From the NCBI GenBank assembly GCA_003024985.2, contig PXIH01S0013072.1: 11,461 nt of DNA; one strand, given 5' to 3'. The DNA comes from Euperipatoides rowelli. Taxonomy: Eukaryota > Onychophora > Udeonychophora > Euonychophora > Peripatopsidae. Within the stretch, counting starts at the first letter, position 1. Each line of letters opens with the position of its first letter. Of the stretch, positions 1-8,000 are shown in pieces. The notes beneath the pieces were generated by a model. It did not search any database and was not told where the DNA came from. It worked only from the letters and a program-made list of their open reading frames with translations. A program made the position numbers and the translations under genes.

Positions 1-1784
1 TTCTTAATATCTTAATTAAACCAATCTAAAATCATATAACTTTTGCTGTTACAATCTGGTAGAAATTCCCATAATGAGAATACGATAATCAGTTTTATTT
101 TGATAATTTTCAGAATTAAAATGATTTTCTTAAAGATTTGAATATTTTTATGCATAAATACCAAACACATAATGCTTTTTCAAAAGATTTTGGTGGTTTG
201 GTAGCTTAGATCTAGAAGTAAACAAACAAAATACGAAAACTCGTAAAGTCTCGTGGATAGGCTTTGAACGATATTAAAAGCAATGAAAATATTAAATAAA
301 TGGTTTAGAAACTGATTTCAGAAATTTTAGTTATATATATATGAAGTAAACTAACAATGTAACAAACTCACAAAGATCTCATGAAAAAAGTGTAAAATCA
401 GCCAATAGGCAGACTTTTGAAATGTCATTTTCAAATAGAACCAATAAAAATGCTTCTAGCATTTAAAGGTCTAAAAGACCTTTAAACAATTGCCTTCAAG
501 AGTTTTCGATCGGCTCTCCTGTATTCCAAGTGTTTTTGACATATTGCAAATCATCATAAACGTACACAGGAAGGCTCATGGCGTCCTAGCTGAAGAGATA
601 GCGTTTTTACAAGCTTTTATAAATGTCTTTTTACCTTTTAATTTATTATGGTATTAATAAATTGCCTTTTTTAAATAGATTTTGAAATTTTTTTAATTTA
701 AATGATTTTATTTTGAAAGTAGATAAGTTTATATAGCTAAAAAAAAGAAAAAAACTCGATGCAATAGATGAAATTATTTTCCATTTTTCGACCTGCTATT
801 AGTAGTGTGTCCCTTAAAGGAATTTGATATTTAAATTGAGGCTCCATTAGCTTACTGTATTTTTATCCCATGCAGTCTCAGAAGTTTAAAAAATTGAGGT
901 AAACAGTATATTTAGGCCTCATAGGAAAATCATTTACAAATTCACTACATTAAATCACTAAATTTGATTTTTTTTTAATTGGTACTATTGTATTAAATCA
1001 TATTTTCATACTTTAGTTTGATATTCGGATGAAATATGAAAAATCAGATCAATGGGCAACTATGCTAAGTCATAAGTTGTTAAACGCTTACAAACTAACC
1101 TATAACAAAAACTACTTTCATAATGAGAAAGATCTGGTCAACGCAGATTTGTTTAAAAAGTAAATCGTTTTTAATAAACTGATATACAGTACATGGGGCA
1201 GTCTATTTTAGATCTTACCAAATACTAAAAAGATTTTAAATTACATACAGTAGGTTTGAATTCTACAGAAAGAAAAAAAAGTTAGAATGCTTTCAATAGT
1301 TCATGAATTTTATTTTATAAAAAAAAATAATAGCATAGTTTTTTTTGGCTGGAAATATTCAAAAGCAGAATTTTATTATAAACAAATATGTTTCTTCTAA
1401 TCACAAATTTCTTTTCTCTGTGGCGGCATAAAGTCGGGAATTTCTTATTCAAACATACAGTATACCACAAACCTAATATGTTGAATGACTGGGAAAACTT
1501 TGAATTAGTTGGTTAGAAACACTTATAAGTACCCAGTGTTTCTTTTAGAAGGTCAGGAATAAGAATTGTGAGGGGGAGGGGCAAAGGTTGAAGGAACAAA
1601 ACATTTGACAATTTAAGCTAAGTTTTATAATAAAATACAATATAAAAGTTAAGGATTTATCCAGGGAAACCTTCATTTACTGGATTAAATTAGTTTATGT
1701 TGGAAATTATTTTTTCATGAGATTCTGTACATAAATGTATCAATTCTATTCTTCAAATGTTTTTCCTTATATCAAATGTTTTTC
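1..1784. other. Intergenic region downstream of UFD1, no gene seen
   Basis: This is AT-rich sequence with stops in all frames and no exon bounded by believable splice sites. It contains the perfect 11-bp inverted repeat at 462-486, a G-rich patch GGGGGAGGGG at 1572-1581, and four of the TACAGTA/TACTGTA words. Somewhat less AT-rich patches near 500-600 and 1415-1440 show no readable coding signal. Confidence 0.6.
462..486. repeat. Perfect 11-bp inverted repeat
   Basis: TTTAAAGGTCT (462-472) and AGACCTTTAAA (476-486) are exact reverse complements separated by three A residues. It lies in the region downstream of UFD1. It could be a protein-binding palindrome or the relic of a small element. 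Confidence 0.7.
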
Positions 1785-1790
1785 TTTATT
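1753..1790. repeat. Two-copy 19-bp tandem repeat
   Basis: TCAAATGTTTTTCCTTATA (1753-1771) is followed at once by TCAAATGTTTTTCTTTATT (1772-1790), 17 of 19 bases identical. The second copy contains the TTTATT that reads AATAAA on the UFD1 strand, so one candidate poly(A) signal arises from divergence between the copies. Confidence 0.75.
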
Positions 1791-1945
1791 CAGTGTATTG
1801 TACTTATTATTCTGAAATAAAAATGTAATCATTTCCTCTGTGAGAAAAAATTTATTTAAAAAAAAAAATTAAGGCTTTAAATATTTTTAATAAAAGTATT
1901 CATAAATTAGTATATAGAAATAAAAAATTTAAAGATCACATAATA
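1785..1945 (-). promoter_or_regulatory. UFD1: UFD1 3' UTR with candidate poly(A) signals
   Basis: The sequence after the UFD1 stop is AT-rich and noncoding. On the minus strand, AATAAA hexamers occur at 1851-1856 and 1785-1790, about 90 and 155 nt past the stop. Either could direct 3'-end formation. No GU-rich downstream element is striking, and in DNA this AT-rich chance AATAAA words are common, so the true cleavage site is uncertain. Confidence 0.35.
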
Positions 1946-2017
1946 TCATTTTCTCCCTTTCTTGCGTAGTGACTGCCCTTCTCCTGAAAATGCTTCGAAG
2001 GATTCTTCACTTTTAGC
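1946..2017 (-). CDS. UFD1: UFD1 terminal coding exon (SHP box 2 and stop)
   Basis: The last coding exon has 23 codons and TGA. It encodes AKSEESFEAFSGEGQSLRKK and then GRK before the stop. Human UFD1 ends FVAFSGEGQSLRKKGRKP, so the second p97-binding SHP box and the basic tail are almost identical; the terminal proline is absent here. The acceptor is a run of ten T followed by AG. Conservation at the very C-terminus makes this the strongest single identification in the window. Confidence 0.96.
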   Translation of the reverse strand, partial: AKSEESFEAFSGEGQSLRKKGRK

Positions 2018-5000
2018 CTAAAAAAAAAAATCATACAGATAAAAATAATAATTAACGATAAAGAAACAAAAAATAATAAAATTGACTCGAAATGCAATTT
2101 TCTTATTTGATTGTTGACATAAGACCATGCATTAATTGTTAATTAACAAAGCATCATAATAAAACATAATGACCTCTTCAATGAGAAACCATTTTGTCCA
2201 TGAACCAATGCAAATTATTCTAATTGATTTAATTGGGCCATTACCACATGCAGTAAAACTGGCTAAACATATACAGTATACTAATGGTGATAATCACTAA
2301 ATATAGATGGCCTATAACACATGGTCTACAAAATGTCTTAAGACAATGAAATAATTTATTTAGGAAATATATAAAAACTTGCCGAGCGAATATTAAAGAA
2401 TCTAATTCTTGTTAAACCTCAAATCAAGTCACAAAGAGGATGATTCGGTATTAATTTATACATAATAAACTTATTCAACACTTATATAGCATTTGTTTGG
2501 TAAATTCTCTATACTTTAGTAAAAATATAACATTTTAAGTATCCAATTCTAATGAAAATTTTAATACTTTTTAAAACTAAAGTAAAATTCAAGAGAAATA
2601 ATTACTTAAAAAAATTAAATACTTTATGAGGTAAAAATCAGTTTTCAGTGAAAATCATCATTTAATCATTTCTTTTATGAAGTTAAAACTTCAGTAGGGG
2701 GAGGGCTAGTAGTCCAGTCTCACCTTTAGTTGAAAATTCAACAAGATTTATCTTCACTACTACTCAATTAAATCCTTCACACAATGTAAGTCCTTCTCAT
2801 TACAAAATCAAAGATCTCCCAAGATAAAAAAAAGTTGAGTTATTTTACATAACTATTTTAAATAATCCATTAATCTTTAATAAATTATAAAAAAAAACAC
2901 AGAGATATCTTTTTAAAGGAAGGCAGTGTGGACAAATAATATGTAAGCCTACTACATATTTGATAACTGATTTGTTACTGTAGCTCTCATAATTTTGCCA
3001 GCTATAGTAATAGTAAAATAAATTCAATTTTCATTTGCAGGAAAGAAAAAAAAATTAAAAAGACAATTTAAAATCTTAGAGTAAGAGAAAACGTTTCAAT
3101 TTAATTATTATGATATATTTCAACAATAGACATGGCACAATCTAGAAAGTCTTTAGACAATACTCCCTAAAAAGTTCTACTTCGAATTATGACTTTTCCA
3201 TTTCAAGTTTTTTGATTTCTAGTATTATTACAGTACAGAACAGTTAGGATAATTATTTGATAAATAAATGATGAATAAAATCTTTAAAATTACCTCCACA
3301 CTAGGACTTTCAAGAACATTTGACTGGATCATTCTAATGAAATGAAGATTTCCAATCTTATAATCATAATTTGGAATACCCCTGAAAGCAAACAAAAAAA
3401 AGTCCACTGTAGCAATTATTTATAAATCTTATAAAAATATATACTATTTAAAGTATACCTAGTTTTACAATATTTGAATCTACTACAGGATTTACATATT
3501 GTGGTTCTCTTCATTTTATCTTTGTGATAAATTATTTCCAAGAAAAAAATATATTTGTGTGCTTGCTCAATATGGCTGAACAACAGTTAAGTCCTTGCCA
3601 AAACTATTATTTATCCTCAGCTCAGACTCAGTGGGGGGACGTGACAATGTTGATACAGTCTTTACTATATCTAAAGTGTCCACAAGGCTAGTCTTTTTGC
3701 TTTCTTGAACCTCTCAAAAAAGATAATATAATAACTCACTTTTCAGTAAATGTGAAGTGATTATCTTTCAGATTTATAGTCACATGGAATTATGATTGTC
3801 TTTATGATTTGTTTGCTAGTGAAAGACTTGAACGATTAAGTAGATTATTTGATAATTAACCCAGACATGCAAAAATCTCAAACTATACAATTGGATTCAT
3901 AAAAAATTTGAGTTTTCTACCAGCATGTAATTTTAATCCTTTCTGAATGCTGCACATTTGCACGCTGGTGCTTTTCATGAACTTTGTGATTGATTTACCA
4001 TGAAGTGTAGCGCCCTCTATGCAAACGCTGTGCTTATCTTTAACTCTCGCAGAAAACAATTCAGGGCTAAGATGACATAAATCATTCGTTTGCCAGATTT
4101 ATCAATGCAGAAAACAATGATTGTGTTCCCCATTTAATTTTTTTCCAGCGCAGAATTCAGCAAGGAAGTTTTTATGACCTGCTGTTTTTCTGAATTAGAA
4201 GTTGCACTCAGTGTTGACATTACGGTTGATTTTTTATTATGGGGGGAAAATGATTTCCCCCACATAATGCACCTGTCATAGAGTTAAATGAGATGTAAGT
4301 GTCGAATACTGGATTTTGAAGAAGAAAAAAACTTATATAAAAGAATTTTAAAATCAATATCTTCGGAGTGTATAAATTGAATTATGTTTAAATTTTTCAT
4401 TATTATTTTTGTATTAGTCTCTTAACGTATGAGAATCTATAGACTACAAGTGTTGCTAGATTAGCTAATTGACGTGTGATAAATAATTGACTAACCGGCC
4501 CATTTTACAACTATTTCTCCAGCTAAGCCCTGCAGATGTTTTTTCCTCCCCTTTTCATGTCTACGCTTTGAACGTTTAATTTGAAATTACGGTACTGTGT
4601 GTGTAACAAGCAAAGAGCTAGAAATTAACTTTTTTTTCTTCTTCTTAGAAATTATAAAATAAAATAGATTAAATTAATACCAGGCACACCAATAATTATT
4701 TTAGAGATAATAATTATTGGTGTGCTTGGGTATTCGTCACCTGGTTGACCCCTATGTTCATCACGATCGCTACATTTCAGTGCCATCATCCTCTTGACCA
4801 TCTCCTGATCGGCACCTTGTTGCTCTCTCCTATTCCTTGCTGATTTCTTTGACAATAACAATAATCTGATTTGGCATGCAATGTTTTTTAAAGAGCCGCC
4901 ATTATCCTCTCGGGAAAGCGAAACAAACTTCTTTGTTTCAAATTAAATATTTAAACTTGGTGATTCAAAATATAATTAGAAGTCATACAAACTCTAAGAC

Positions 5001-8000
5001 AAACCAAATGACCAAGAATTTAAGACTAATATAAACTTTAAACTAATAAGTCTAATAAAACCATAGAGACGGAGCAAAAGCATAATTATTCGGGCTGTGC
5101 AAGCGCAGTCCAGTCTTGTAACGTCTTGCAATTTTAATGTAACTACTGTATAAATAAATAAATACACAATATTTTCAGAAGTATCTAAAAACTGGAAGGC
5201 TAAGTGCCATTTTACCGCGTTTTTAACATCTGCTAATGTATTTTCGTCGTTACGGAAACGGCTGATGAAAGTTGTGTTAAAATTGGCAAAATTGATTATT
5301 TCGTCTCTAGATTATCGTAGGGTTGGGGCATAGTGGATTTCACACATAGTTGGAGTTAGGGTTCAGAGTAACGGCAAGGTTAGGACTGTAAATAAAAAAA
5401 ATTAAAGCTGCTATCCATCTTGATCATGTGACTAAATGGGACTTAGGCCTTCCAGTTTCTAGGCACTCATATATTATCATTTAAACTATATACTGTATAT
5501 GCACTAACAAGGTGCTTTTTTTTCTTCAAAACCGTTCATTAGATCAGAATATCAGGTGACGTGTTTAATATTAAATTGCAAAATTACTTTCATCCCAAAA
5601 CTTAAAGAGAATGGCAATAAAACTTTACTATTATTTCATCTCATTTCTAACCTAATATGGTATATGTTCCTTGTTAGTTGTAGCCTACATAAAATGTTTC
5701 AGGAAAAAAAAAAGCTTATCAAATAAATAAAATGTTTGACAGTTAAAAAATAAAATGTATCAAAATAAAATTAGTTTATTCATGGCCCAGAATCTCACTT
5801 GTGGCATATAGCAACCCTAAACTAAACTACATACATTAGTTGTATTTATTTCCTACCTTCTGGCATTACAATTGGACTGGATAGGATTTGCCTCAGTTCC
5901 TTTAGTTTTTCCATCCAATCTGTTTCCTTGACCTGAAAATGGCTGAAAAATAAGAACATTTACAATATCAAAAATTAATTTCCAAAAATAACTTTTTTTT
6001 TAATAAAAACACAAATAATTTTTATATATGAATTCTAATTGATTATTATTTAAATAGTAAATACAATGTCATCACAGGAATAAACAAAAAAAAAAAAAAA
6101 TAATGAAATCATCATGGTGGCAAGTAAAAAGTTAGGAAAAAAAATTTCTGTTTATTTTTATTTATTATAAACCATAGTGTTAAATTAAAACCTATCGGGT
6201 GTGAATTTTCATTATTATTTTGAAAGTGGTATTGATAAAAAGGCCTGGAAATTATACAGTATTCTTTTCTATTTCCAGCCAGCAACTATAAGCTCCACAA
6301 TTATGAACTATGTCGTAAATATTTGTGGTCATATTAGCCCAATGCTAAAGGCATCCACAGAAAAAAAATTCAGTGATGGGGAGGGAGGACAATTTTTGTT
6401 TATTTATGTTGCCTGTAAATATTTTAATAAGCTTTTTTTTTTTTTGGTTGTATGGACGTTTTGCTAAGAAAAAGGAGAAAAATGTATATTTTTCATATTA
6501 TATTTTGCTAAGTTTTTTTTTTAGTTGTATGGACAATAATCGATTACTTCACACTTATAATATTTATTAAAGATGGCAACTTTATATTAAATACCTACAT
6601 TTTTGATTTGTCTAATTTTTTCAGGGGACGGGAAGCAACTGCCCCCTCTTGCGGACACCCATGTCCATTGCTATTATTTACTTCAAGGATCACAGTAATG
6701 GGATTTATCCCAATGCAAATTCTAAACTACTTACCAGAAACATACGAATATCATCTTCATCCAATTCAACAGGCCTCTGCTATAAAAATAAAATAGAAAA
6801 AAAAAAACATAAAATTTTTAAATATAAAAAAATTGTTATATTAAGAAATAACTTGAGTTTTGTCAACTCTTATAAATAATAATAAAAAGTGTTTGACTGT
6901 CGACTAGGATGTGATATGGATTATAGATAGATTACTTGAAGTTCTAATTTAAATAATTGCCATAAAAAATAAATTTATTTCACATAAAACTGTCAGAAAC
7001 CTTAAGAAGACATCGGCATCGTTGAGTTGAGATTAGCTAGCCTCATAGAGCCCATTCCCATTTTATGAACTCTATTCCATTCAGAGACTATCTAATGAGC
7101 AAAATAAACTATATAAAACAATAATATTATAATTCTCTTTGTCTAATACGAGTTTTGTAGGCTATAAGCTGCACGATCATGTACATACTTACAGAAACAA
7201 ACATACATATTGACTTAAGGAATCATTATTAGGATGACTAGGCTAAGAATTATCATTTGAACCCTGAAGCAATGGCTACTTCTGTTCAGCACTATTTGTT
7301 TCTTGATCTCTTCTTTATTTTCATGTCAGCCTGGTTGAACAGTATTCACCAAATATGCTCCAGTATCCAAAGATCTTATGTTACACAGTGCATTCTACAG
7401 TCTTATTAATTCATTATTATAATTAGAATGCAATACATAACACAAAAAGTATATTTGAACAGGGGGAAAGAATCTTCATTTTTAACTAATGTGACTCCAC
7501 TCAACTCTGCCAAGGGACTAAAGAGGATAAAGACAAAAGTCTTTATTTTTCCTTGACCTGAACAGCAAGACCAAGTACACCCCCCCCCCCTATCTCACAT
7601 ACCTAAGAAAAAAACATATGACTGAAAATAGTAAATGAATAACAAACTTTGACAGGAATAAAATAAGTTTTCACACACAAACAGTAATGCAGTTTAACAA
7701 TGCATTTTGTTTATTCTTTAAAAATCATTTAAAATCACAATAGAACACCATTCCCTGTAAACATTAATTTAAATTTGGTTCCCCAAACAAATTGCTTTTA
7801 TGAAATTTCAGAATATGTCATGACAATATTTTAGTTAAATTAAGGTAAAGCCAATCTACTAAAATAAGAAAAGGGAGGGAAATTTTATTAATAAAATTTA
7901 GTACTGGTTTTGAATGAAGAAAGGAAAATGTTCGTTAAAAGTGCATGAACACAGACTTGAGGCACTGGAAACTGGACTGAAATATTGAAGGCTTCACTTT

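Larger units (their letters stand above)
3382..5856 (-). other. UFD1: UFD1 intron between SHP1 and NPL4-binding exons (2475 bp)
   Basis: This intron carries the MITE-like element, the hairpin island at 4676-4860 and the G/C-run hairpin. Its 3950-4210 part is less AT-rich and has a 12-bp direct repeat GCAGAAAACAAT (4049-4060, 4107-4118) and an AGCGCCCTCTATG motif near 4009, but no exon that I can support. Confidence 0.85.
5943..6734 (-). other. UFD1: UFD1 intron between linker and SHP1 exons (792 bp)
   Basis: Canonical GTAAGT donor and TTTTTCAG acceptor on the minus strand. It holds the A15 tract, the 77-base direct repeat and, near 6624-6665, a short GC-rich patch beside the linker exon. No other coding block is supported. 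Confidence 0.85.

Noticed and set aside
2845-3027. Minus-strand open frame rich in tyrosine, asparagine and cysteine
   Set aside because: Low-complexity AT translation inside a UFD1 intron, without splice sites or a family match.
5931-5936. Alternative acceptor TTTTCAG|GTCAAGG ten bases inside the SHP1 exon
   Set aside because: It would remove PFS of the SHP box and shift frame relative to the upstream phase-0 exon. The outer acceptor has the better pyrimidine tract.
6201-6570. Plus-strand open frames rich in phenylalanine, tyrosine and isoleucine
   Set aside because: The residues come from T-rich tracts. No splice sites, conserved motif or coding-like composition was seen.
6640-6665. Minus-strand CCGCAAGAGGGGGCAG as a CTCF-like site
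   Set aside because: The core resembles the motif but spacing around the G run does not fit the consensus when aligned by eye; too weak to annotate.
6608-6879. Plus-strand open frames over the UFD1 linker exon, beginning near a TTTTTTCAG and a GC-rich patch
   Set aside because: They overlap the minus-strand UFD1 exon, have no plausible donor of their own, and quickly become lysine/isoleucine-rich AT sequence.
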